Shown in pieces: positions 6,530 to 12,775 of a stretch of DNA of 20,574 nucleotides (position 1 is the first letter of the stretch; the number at the start of each line of letters is the position of its first letter). Position numbers and translations under genes: made by a program. The stretch is from Rhodobiaceae bacterium UBA7804 (GTDB lineage Bacteria > Pseudomonadota > Alphaproteobacteria > Parvibaculales > Parvibaculaceae), in the NCBI GenBank assembly GCA_002480495.1, contig DLCG01000005.1:15208-35781 (forward strand), given 5' to 3'. The notes below the pieces were generated by a model. The model did not search any database. It saw only the letters and a list, made by a program, of their open reading frames with translations, and was not told the origin of the DNA.

Positions 6530-7167
6530 CCGTCCTGGCGCTGGGCGCGGTTGCCCTTGCGACTTTTGCCTGCTCGTCCTCCGTCGTCGCTGAACCGGCC
6601 CCCGTCGAGCAGCGGCTCGACCGCTGGGAGCCGTTCATCGCCGAGGCCTCCGCCCGGTTCGCCGTCCCGAAGACTTGGATACGCGCGGTTATCGCGGCCG
6701 AGAGCGCGGGGCGAATTATGCTCGACGGCCGTCCGATCACTTCGTCCGCCGGCGCCATGGGGCTCATGCAGGTGATGCCGGGGACCTATGAAGAGATGCG
6801 TCGGCGACATGGTCTTGGTGGCGATCCGCACGACCCACGCGACAACATCTTGGCCGGGACCGCCTATCTCTGCACCCTTTACGAGCGCTTCGGGTTCCCC
6901 GGCCTCTTCGCCGCCTACAATGCCGGGCCCGGTCGCTACCAAGAGCATCTGACCGACGGGCGACCGCTGCCGCGCGAGACCCGTGCCTACCTCGCGCGGC
7001 TCGATCCGTCGCGTCTGGCAACAGAGGCCGCAGGGGCCGCGGAAACGGATCGGCGTCTCTTCTTCCCTCTGCGCGCGACGGTGACGGACGGTCGCGAGTC
7101 GTCGTCGACGGTGGCCACGGACAGCCTGTTCGTGCCCTTGCGTACCGTGCCGGGCGAGGACCGATGA
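6517..7167 (+). CDS. Lytic transglycosylase (SLT/TrbN-like), 216 aa
   Basis: A hydrophobic signal segment (VTVLALGAVALATFACSSSVVA, residues 4-25) directs export; the cysteine at 19 lies near a possible lipobox but does not fit it well. The catalytic glutamate is E62 in IAAESAGR, followed by the family motifs SAGAMGLMQVMPGTY (77-91) and FAAYNAGPGRY (131-141). These define a family 1 SLT domain that cleaves peptidoglycan in the periplasm to let the secretion channel assemble. The C-terminal 60 residues (after RAYLARL) are Ser/Thr/Arg-rich and look flexible. It overlaps traF by 13 bases. TrbN in RP4 and VirB1 in Ti plasmids play the equivalent part. Confidence 0.92.
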   Translation: MDRVTVLALGAVALATFACSSSVVAEPAPVEQRLDRWEPFIAEASARFAVPKTWIRAVIAAESAGRIMLDGRPITSSAGAMGLMQVMPGTYEEMRRRHGLGGDPHDPRDNILAGTAYLCTLYERFGFPGLFAAYNAGPGRYQEHLTDGRPLPRETRAYLARLDPSRLATEAAGAAETDRRLFFPLRATVTDGRESSSTVATDSLFVPLRTVPGEDR

Positions 7168-7251
7168 ACCGCGACGGCGCGGCCGGTGCCCTGTCGGAGA
7201 GAGAGGACCTCGTCTCGGTTGTCCCAGCGTACCAGCCAGGACGAAGCGCCC

Positions 7252-7355
7252 GTCAAGGATGCGCGGTCCCCCCAAAATGCTCCACTGCGCTGGCGCTCCG
7301 CTCCGCATTTCGGCTCCCCCGCGCCCCGCTTCGCGGCGCCTCCGGCGTCCTTGAC
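7252..7355 (+). other. Multi-branch pairing in the leader of the 120-aa gene, candidate structured RNA
   Basis: GTCAAGGATGC (7252-7262) and GCGTCCTTGAC (7345-7355) can form an 11-bp outer stem with one G-U. Inside, CCAAAATGC (7270-7278) pairs with GCATTTCGG (7303-7311) with one mismatch, and CCGC-TTC-GCGG (7326-7336) forms a third small hairpin. The frame running through here gives an unconvincing Arg/Ala/Pro-rich translation, so I treat 7168-7421 as non-coding. The 13-mer CGCTGGCGCTCCG lies at 7286-7298, as at 5126-5138. Confidence 0.4.
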
Positions 7356-7381
7356 AGCCGCTTCGCCGGCCGATGGCGGGA

Positions 7382-7405
7382 GCTGTCCTCGATGAGGAGG
7401 ACAGC
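7382..7405 (+). promoter_or_regulatory. Stem-loop directly before the ribosome binding site of the 120-aa gene
   Basis: GCTGTCCTC (7382-7390) and GAGGACAGC (7397-7405) form a perfect 9-bp stem with a GATGAG loop. It ends 5 bases before CGGAGG (7411-7416). There is no T-run. The architecture repeats that of the DUF736 and HTH leaders. Confidence 0.5.
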
Positions 7406-7421
7406 AACCACGGAGGTTCCG

Positions 7422-7784
7422 ATGACCACACTTCACACGCATCCGCACGCCGCGTTCGACCGCTTCCCGCAGCTCCGCCGCGACCTGATCGCCGAGTTCG
7501 GAACGGACGGAATCGACGCCGCTATCGAGCTATTTATCGCCGCCGAGCGCGCCGATTTCCACTGGGACGGACGCATCGCGGAGATGAATCTCGGCGCCTG
7601 GGAGAGCCTCGACGACGAGAACGAGATGTTCGAGCGGGTGACGATTCTCGGCTACTTCCGCGCCCGCTACTACGTCGCGACGTGTCTCGTCGATGGCGAC
7701 CGAGACGTCCATTGGATGCTCGGTCTGCGCCATTTCGAGTGCTTTGAGAGCGCCGAACAGGCGTTCCTGGCGAGTGGCGGATGA
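7422..7784 (+). CDS. Acidic conserved-looking protein of unknown function, 120 aa
   Basis: The product begins MTTLHTHPHAAFDRFPQLRR and is rich in Glu, Asp and aromatic residues (ADFHWDGRIAEMNLGAWESL, then LGYFRARYYVATCLVDGD). It has no signal peptide, membrane helix or motif I recognise. ATG 7422 is chosen for its CGGAGG 5 bases upstream; the in-frame ATG at 7164, which overlaps the transglycosylase stop, would add 86 residues that read like non-coding DNA. The negative charge and position beside the relaxase could suit a DNA-mimic or a relaxosome accessory protein, but this is speculation. Confidence 0.75.
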   Translation: MTTLHTHPHAAFDRFPQLRRDLIAEFGTDGIDAAIELFIAAERADFHWDGRIAEMNLGAWESLDDENEMFERVTILGYFRARYYVATCLVDGDRDVHWMLGLRHFECFESAEQAFLASGG

Positions 7785-7800
7785 TGCCACCGGCCACCCT

Positions 7801-7828
7801 GGGAGCGATACCGTCAGGTGCCGCTCCC
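7801..7828 (+). repeat. Imperfect inverted repeat after the 120-aa gene
   Basis: GGGAGCG-AT-ACC (7801-7812) faces GGT-GC-CGCTCCC (7817-7828) around GTCA: ten paired bases with a two-base imperfection in the middle. It lies 16 bases after the stop of the 120-aa gene and lacks a T-run. It could be a weak terminator, or the inverted repeat that typically precedes a MOBP nick site; ATCCTG follows at 7846-7851. Confidence 0.4.
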
Positions 7829-7956
7829 GACTTCCTTGTGTGGTGATCCTGGCCGGCGCGCGACCGGTCGCCCGAGTCAAGGTCCGGTCAGAGATCGCAG
7901 GTGATCGTAGGAGGGACGGCAGGTGGCTCAGAAGCCCGGTAGGGCAAGATAAAAGG

Positions 7957-8076
7957 ATGGCGCCATGAGACGCCTATGTCGTTGGCTGCACATCGTTTTC
8001 CCTGGCGCCATGCCCGTCCAGGATGGCGCCAGTGCGGGAGTAAGTCCTTGGTCTGCCGCGATCTTCATGGCGCCGG
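7957..8076. repeat. Four TGGCGCC-type palindromic repeats in symmetric spacing
   Basis: ATGGCGCCAT (7957-7966), CTGGCGCCAT (8002-8011), ATGGCGCCAG (8023-8032) and ATGGCGCCGG (8067-8076) begin 45, 21 and 44 bases apart. The second and third form a perfect 10-bp inverted pair with an 11-base spacer. Copies one and three share the 12-mer AGGATGGCGCCA. Such arrays are typical of binding sites for relaxosome or regulatory proteins. Confidence 0.55.
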
Positions 8077-8139
8077 CTTGCGGCTTCGGCTGGCCGCCGT
8101 CTACTCGTGGATCACGATGCAACATGACCGGCGGCGATC

Positions 8140-10119
8140 ATGAAGGATGACGACTTCACGCCGAGGCTCGGCCGGATCCGCAGCCGCGGCAGCAAGCGCG
8201 GGCGTCGCTACCTGCACCAGGTGCTGCGGTCGATGGCGCTTGCCGGCGGCCGGTCGTTGCCGAGCCGCGGTACCTTCCAGGGCAACCGCATCGGTCGTGG
8301 GTCCGGCGTCGGCCGGGTGCTCGCCGCCCGCGACCGCTATGCCGCCTACCGGGCGCGCCGGGTGATCGTGAAGTCGCGCATCGTGAAGCTGACGGGGCAG
8401 GGGCGGAAGGCGGCCCAGCTCCATCTGCGCTACATCCAGCGCGACGGTGTCACCCGCGAGGGGTTGCCCGGCGATCTGTACGACGCCGAGTCCGATCGTG
8501 CCGACGGCCGGGCGTTCCTCGAGCGCGGCGAGGGCGACCGGCACCAGTTCCGCTTCATCGTCTCGGCCGAGGACGCCGCCGAGTACGACGAGCTGAAAGG
8601 GTTCACCCGTCGGCTAATGCGACAGATGGAGGACGACCTCGGCACCCGGCTCGATTGGGTGGCGGTCGACCACTACAACACCGGCCATCCCCACACCCAT
8701 GTCGTGCTGCGCGGCCGCGACGACCAGGGGAAGGATCTCGTCATCGCCCGCGACTACCTCGCCAGGGGGATGCGCGAGCGGGCGGCAGAGATCGTTGAGC
8801 TGGATCTCGGGCCGCGCTCCGATCTGGAGATCGAGCACCGCCTGCGCTGGGAGGTGGAGCAGGAGCGCTTTACCAGCCTCGACCGCGGCCTGCTGGGCGA
8901 CATCGGCGAGGACGGGCTTGTCCGGTCTGGCACCGCGGCCGGCGACGCCTTCCGCCAGACGCTGCGCGCCGGCCGGCTGCACAAGCTCCATCGCCTCGGA
9001 CTCGCCGAGGAGATAGAGCCGGGCCGGTGGCGGCTGGCCGACGACCTGGAGCCGGTGCTGCGCCGGATGGGCGAGCGCGGCGACATCATCAAGACCATGC
9101 ACCGTGAGATGACCCGCGAGGGTCGGGACAGGGCGACCTCGGAGTACGCCATCTACGACCCGGCCGACACAGAGGCGCGGCGACTGGTCGGCCGCGTCGT
9201 CGCGCGCGGTCTCTCCGACGAGATCAACGACCGCCACTACCTGATCGTAGACGGTGTCGACGGCCGCGCCCATTACGTCGATATCGGCAGGGCCGACACG
9301 ACCGAGCCGTTGCCGGACGGTGCGATCATTGCGATCGCACCGAAGCGGGCCGCGCCGAGAGACGTCGACCGAACCATCGCCGAGATCGCCGCCGCGAACG
9401 ACGGGCAGTACAGCGTTGACATCCACCTGCGGCACGACCCCACGGCCACGGCCGCGTTCGCCGAGACCCACGTGCGACGGCTCGAGGCGATGCGGCGGCG
9501 GGACATCGGCGTCGACCGCCAGCCGGATGGCACCTGGACGATCGCGCCTGATCATTTGGATCGGGCGGCGGCGTACGAACGAAGCCGGGCACGGGCGAGC
9601 CCGGTCATCGTCGCGATGCTGTCCGCGGTGGCGCTCGACCGGCAGGTCGGCGCCGACGGCGCGACCTGGCTCGACCGGGAGCTGCTCGCCGACACGCCGA
9701 CCAGCCTCCGCGACGCGGGCTTCGGGCGCCAGGTACGCCAGGCGCTCGACCGGCGCCGGCAGTGGTTAATTGAGCAGGAGCTTGCCCGCCAGGAGCAGGA
9801 CCGGATCGTCTACCGTGCCAACATGCTCGGTCTCCTGCGCCGACGCGACCTGACGCGGGTCGCGGACCAGCTCTCCGGCGAACTTGGCCTGCAATACGCT
9901 GAAAGCGAGCCCGGCAAGCGGATCGAGGGCGTCTACCGCCGGCGGCTGGACCTCGTCAGCGGCCGGTTTGCCGTGATTGAGAAGTCGCGCGAATTCACGC
10001 TGGTGCCATGGCGGCCGGTACTGGAGCGCAACCTCGGGAAGCAAGTGTCCGGTACGCTGCGCGGCGACACGATCTCCTGGTCGCTTGGGCGCAAGCGGCG
10101 CGGTCCGGGCATCTCGTAG
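8140..10119 (+). CDS. rlxS: VirD2-type MOBP relaxase with DUF3363-like C-terminus, 659 aa
   Basis: This enzyme nicks oriT and stays covalently bound to the 5' end. After a basic N-terminus (about 90 residues) comes HLRYIQRDGV, where Tyr98 fits the nicking tyrosine of motif I. GDRHQFRFIVS (from about 132) and the metal-binding triad in HYNTGHPHTHVVLRG (H183, H185, H187) follow. The rest, from about residue 240, is a long domain with YAIYDP, RLVGRVVARGLSDEINDRHYLIVDGVDG split across residues 340-380, typical of the DUF3363 relaxases of ICEs. The ATG at 8140 has only a weak purine tract upstream. It may be expressed through the repeat-rich region before it, and self-control at oriT is plausible but not shown. 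Confidence 0.93.
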   Translation: MKDDDFTPRLGRIRSRGSKRGRRYLHQVLRSMALAGGRSLPSRGTFQGNRIGRGSGVGRVLAARDRYAAYRARRVIVKSRIVKLTGQGRKAAQLHLRYIQRDGVTREGLPGDLYDAESDRADGRAFLERGEGDRHQFRFIVSAEDAAEYDELKGFTRRLMRQMEDDLGTRLDWVAVDHYNTGHPHTHVVLRGRDDQGKDLVIARDYLARGMRERAAEIVELDLGPRSDLEIEHRLRWEVEQERFTSLDRGLLGDIGEDGLVRSGTAAGDAFRQTLRAGRLHKLHRLGLAEEIEPGRWRLADDLEPVLRRMGERGDIIKTMHREMTREGRDRATSEYAIYDPADTEARRLVGRVVARGLSDEINDRHYLIVDGVDGRAHYVDIGRADTTEPLPDGAIIAIAPKRAAPRDVDRTIAEIAAANDGQYSVDIHLRHDPTATAAFAETHVRRLEAMRRRDIGVDRQPDGTWTIAPDHLDRAAAYERSRARASPVIVAMLSAVALDRQVGADGATWLDRELLADTPTSLRDAGFGRQVRQALDRRRQWLIEQELARQEQDRIVYRANMLGLLRRRDLTRVADQLSGELGLQYAESEPGKRIEGVYRRRLDLVSGRFAVIEKSREFTLVPWRPVLERNLGKQVSGTLRGDTISWSLGRKRRGPGIS

Positions 10120-10367
10120 GATTGCGATCAGGCTCGTAGGCGTGCCCGCTGTCGACCCCGAAGCAGCCCTCCGAACCTGGCGTGGCCGCGCATGCTCGTG
10201 TCTCATAGCGGCTGTCCGAGAACGTCCAGTGCGGAGCAGCCATCCAGGCGTTATACCGACCATCCTACTCCTATTGCCCGATCTATCAGTAAGTGACCGG
10301 TTGCGTTCGTCGGAAGTTTGACCACTCCATAGCCGTAGTGTTAGCTCCCTTCTCGGAGAAAAGGGCG
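10120..10367. other. Intergenic junction between relaxase and first cargo gene
   Basis: No gene is supported here. The octamer CTCGTAGG occurs at 10113-10120, overlapping the relaxase stop, and again at 10133-10140. Composition shifts toward AT after about 10230. A weak promoter guess is TTGACC (10316-10321) with TGTTAG about 15 bases later, ahead of the purine-rich GGAGAAAAGG (10355-10364) that serves the next gene. Confidence 0.4.
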
Positions 10368-11579
10368 ATGGCAGACGAGGCGAAACCAAGAAGAATCAAG
10401 CGGCGGCGCGGTAACACCCTCGAGCGGTGGGAGGTCGAGATCGTCAAGGGGATGATTCATCGCGGGGGCGGCTTCACGAACGATCAGGACATTCTGGCCT
10501 ACTTCACCCGCCCGACCCGCTCCATTAACCACCGACTCATAGGAGAGATCAGGGCGAGGAAGAAGCACAAGAGCGTCAAGCCTGCTTCCGACGAAGCCCT
10601 CGACGAGTTCCTGTCGACTTGGCCCGATGTCGACCCCGGAACAGGCTTGAGCGCCCGAGGCGACGAACTCCTGATCAAGGCCCGAGAAGCTATGATCGCC
10701 GCAGTCCACACCTTTAACTCCGCCGGACTGATGTTCCGCGCCGAACTCTTCATCACGACCGCCATCGTCGCCTGGACCTACTTGCTTCACGCCTACTACA
10801 AGCGCGAGGGCATCCCCTACAAATACAAGGGCAAGCAGACGGCCCACGGCGCCGACCGCTACTGGGATCTGAGCCAGTGCATCAGCACGGGCAAGTGCCC
10901 GCTCTCCGAGGGAGCGAAGACGAACCTTCGCTTTCTCATCGAGCTACGGAACGAGATTGAGCACCAGTCGACCAGCCGCATCGATGATGCGGTTGGCGCT
11001 GAGCTCCAGTCATGTGCCCTGAACTTCAACGATGCACTGAAGGGGTTCTTCGGGAAGCAGTTCGGTCTTGAGAAGCGACTGCCGATCGCTCTCCAGTTCG
11101 TGTCGTTTGGGCCTGACCAGCGGAGCAGCTTGAAGACGGCGTCCTCACTGCCCCTGCATGTCTCGTCCTTCATCAGCGCGTTTGAGCATGGACTGTCCGA
11201 CGACCAAGTTAAGGACCCGGCCTTCCGCCTCAAGGTCGCTTTCGTGCCCGTCGCCGCGAAGAAGGCTGCCGGCTCTGATGTCGCGGTTGTTACCGTGAAG
11301 CCTGGCAGTGATACGGCACAAGAGGTCGGCGAGGTGATCTTCAAGGAGGTGAACCGGGCGCGGTTCATCAGGAAGGACGTGCTCGCGGCAGTCAAGGAGG
11401 CTGGTTTCCCGAAATTCGGCCCCGGGGACCACACGAAGCTCATGCAGGAACTCGACGCAAAGAACCCAGCGAAGGGATACGGTTGCCAGGGCGATTACAA
11501 GAACACGTGGGTCTGGTATGACCGCTGGATCGAGCGGGTTCTGGAGCACTGCCGGCAGGAAGGGGCTCGCTACCGGTGA
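10368..11579 (+). CDS. DUF3644-family protein with HEPN-type Rx4H motif, 403 aa; possible defence RNase
   Basis: The N-terminus after a basic tail (LERWEVEIVKGMIHRGG, then DQDILAYFTRPTRSINHRLI, residues 18-58) matches the HTH-like lead region of DUF3644 proteins. The core has helical FRAELFITTAIVAWTYLLHAYYKREG (123-148) and the motif R194-NEIE-H199 in FLIELRNEIEHQS, the Rx4-6H signature of HEPN ribonucleases. A C-terminal block (DHTKLMQELDAKNP, then YGCQGDYKNTWVWYDRW) is also seen in relatives. ATG 10368 is chosen for its purine-rich site; the in-frame start at 10293 lacks one. GC content is visibly lower than in the flanking conjugation genes, which marks it as cargo. RNase activity and antiphage function are inferences; no paired antitoxin is adjacent. 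Confidence 0.8.
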   Translation: MADEAKPRRIKRRRGNTLERWEVEIVKGMIHRGGGFTNDQDILAYFTRPTRSINHRLIGEIRARKKHKSVKPASDEALDEFLSTWPDVDPGTGLSARGDELLIKAREAMIAAVHTFNSAGLMFRAELFITTAIVAWTYLLHAYYKREGIPYKYKGKQTAHGADRYWDLSQCISTGKCPLSEGAKTNLRFLIELRNEIEHQSTSRIDDAVGAELQSCALNFNDALKGFFGKQFGLEKRLPIALQFVSFGPDQRSSLKTASSLPLHVSSFISAFEHGLSDDQVKDPAFRLKVAFVPVAAKKAAGSDVAVVTVKPGSDTAQEVGEVIFKEVNRARFIRKDVLAAVKEAGFPKFGPGDHTKLMQELDAKNPAKGYGCQGDYKNTWVWYDRWIERVLEHCRQEGARYR

Positions 11580-11877
11580 CTTCGGAAACTCGCAGAACGG
11601 CTGTGGGTGATCACCACGAGAGAGCGTTCGCCTTGAATTGATGTCCCAGCCCTGACGAACGGATTGCTCAGCCAGGATCGGGCAATTCTCTGGCAACGGC
11701 AGAGCTGGTAATCGGTCCTTACGAGCATTGAGGCGGAGCGCAGCGAAAGCCCGAAATCCACCCATTTCCGACAATCTTCCCAACACAAGGAACGACCTCT
11801 TTCAGGCAAGCGTTGGGCTTTCTAGCTCCGCGTAAGGCAAAACTCTTCATCGTTTGCAGCCGCTGAGGAGGTATTAA
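11580..11877. other. Intergenic region between convergent cargo genes
   Basis: No credible reading frame is present on either strand. A 10-bp palindrome GGTGATCACC sits at 11606-11615, 26 bases after the DUF3644 stop. No hairpin followed by a T-run was seen, so termination of the two convergent genes is unexplained. A GGAGCGCAGCG tract near 11732 recalls the CGCTGCGCTCC-like tracts in other gaps of this window. Confidence 0.4.
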
Positions 11878-12492
11878 TCAGCTACCTTTTGCTGCTTCGA
11901 CAGCAATAGTTTCCCGAGAGCGCTCCTGGAGGGCCGGGTCAGCGAGGATCAAGGTTGCGATAGGCCTTCGTACGCCGGCGCTGACCGGGTTCGGCCGAAA
12001 TTCAAGATAAGCGTTCTTGCGGCTGTAAAAGGCCCCCGTGTCGCCCCACACCCATTCCCGTTCGCTCCTCTGGTTCGGCGCACCGTAGTCATTGAGGAGC
12101 TTGGCTTCCAGTGTCGGTATGTCGGGGCCACCAGGCAGTACATCGTATACGATCTTGATCGCCCGCGGACCTTCTGGCGTTGGTGCGAACGTGACTTGAG
12201 CCTCGGCCGCTTCACCTCGCGCCCGAACCATCCGTACACCTGCGTAGTCCCGCCCTGGGATCAGCTTGCTCTGCGCCTGCATGATCGCTTGCTCGAAGGA
12301 CGGACCACGGACGACATTCTGAGTGATGAGACCACTCTTGGTCGCGGCTGCTTGGATCTTCTCCACGGTCGCTCCAAGCCTGAACCCACTTACCTGGTAC
12401 GCGCTCGAATCTGCGGCTGAGGCCTGCGTGGCATCCGCAGCCACGACAGCGGTCCAGATGATGAGACCGAGAAGGGCTGATCGCGCCTTCAT
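11878..12492 (-). CDS. Secreted or periplasmic protein of unknown function, 204 aa
   Basis: The N-terminus MKARSALLGLIIWTAVVAAD followed by ATQASA-AD is a good Sec signal peptide with cleavage expected after residue 26. The mature part starts with YQVSGFRLGATVEKIQAAAT, a pattern (G-F-R-L-G, then an amphipathic helix) seen in several small periplasmic domains with an SmpA/BLIP-like fold. It continues with a basic/polar region and ends ADPALQERSRETIAVEAAKGS. GGGAG lies about 10 bases upstream of the ATG at 12492. It converges on the DUF3644 gene and diverges from traG. I do not recognise the family; a link to the DUF3644 protein is not supported beyond proximity. Confidence 0.7.
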   Translation of the reverse strand: MKARSALLGLIIWTAVVAADATQASAADSSAYQVSGFRLGATVEKIQAAATKSGLITQNVVRGPSFEQAIMQAQSKLIPGRDYAGVRMVRARGEAAEAQVTFAPTPEGPRAIKIVYDVLPGGPDIPTLEAKLLNDYGAPNQRSEREWVWGDTGAFYSRKNAYLEFRPNPVSAGVRRPIATLILADPALQERSRETIAVEAAKGS

Positions 12493-12775
12493 TCACCAGC
12501 TCCCTAAATGCAAATCTTGCCTACCGAATCCCTCTTCCGCGGCAACCGTCTGCCGTCTTCGAACTCGGATGTCGTTTAGGTGAGGATTTTACCCCGTCCT
12601 CGAATTCAGTTCCACGTTTCGCTCGGCCAGCTACGCTCTTATTACCCCTACTTGGCAAGCGCCGAAGAGAGCGTAGATCAGCGTAAATAAATGCGATTTT
12701 CGATTCCGCCGGTCTGAGGAATCTCTTGGGGCGTGACGCGACGCACAAGTCGCGCCGACGTGTGGACTCAAGGGC
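12493..12775. promoter_or_regulatory. Divergent intergenic region between the secreted-protein gene and traG
   Basis: This region should hold the promoters for both the minus-strand gene and the traG-trb operon. CTACGCTC (12631-12638) and GAGCGTAG (12669-12676) are inverted, and AGCGTA is repeated in tandem at 12670-12675 and 12680-12685, next to an AT-rich TAAATAAAT. Closer to traG, CGCGAC-GCACAA-GTCGCG (12737-12754) is a perfect 6-bp stem-loop 21 bases before the ATG. I cannot fix a -35/-10 pair with confidence. Confidence 0.4.

Larger units (their letters stand above)
7785..8139. other. oriT: Gene-free repeat-rich region before the relaxase, candidate oriT
   Basis: This 355-base gap directly precedes the relaxase gene, a usual place for oriT in this class. 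It holds the inverted repeat at 7801-7828, then ATCCTG-GCCGGC at 7846-7857, close to the RP4 nick region ATCCTG-CCCGGC as I remember it. Further on are a 10-bp palindrome CGACCGGTCG (7861-7870), near-tandem ATCGCAGG/ATCGTAGG (7894-7901, 7904-7911), and four TGGCGCC-type repeats (7957-8076). A second ATCCTG occurs on the minus strand at 8019-8024, between the arms of an inverted repeat. The nick position is not determined. Confidence 0.45.

Noticed and set aside
7164..7421. In-frame N-terminal extension of the 120-aa protein from an ATG overlapping the transglycosylase stop
   Set aside because: The extra 86 residues are Arg/Ala/Pro-rich and repeat-like, the DNA shows hairpins, and a better ribosome binding site precedes the ATG at 7422.
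7965..8150. A 61-codon plus-strand frame (MRRLCRWLHIVFPG) that ends inside the relaxase start
   Set aside because: It runs through the repeat array, has no good ribosome binding site and an unconvincing sequence; the region is better explained as a control or oriT region.
12652..12680. TTGGCA with TAGATC as a sigma-70 promoter for traG
   Set aside because: The -10 match is poor and the spacing is 16; it is too weak to call.
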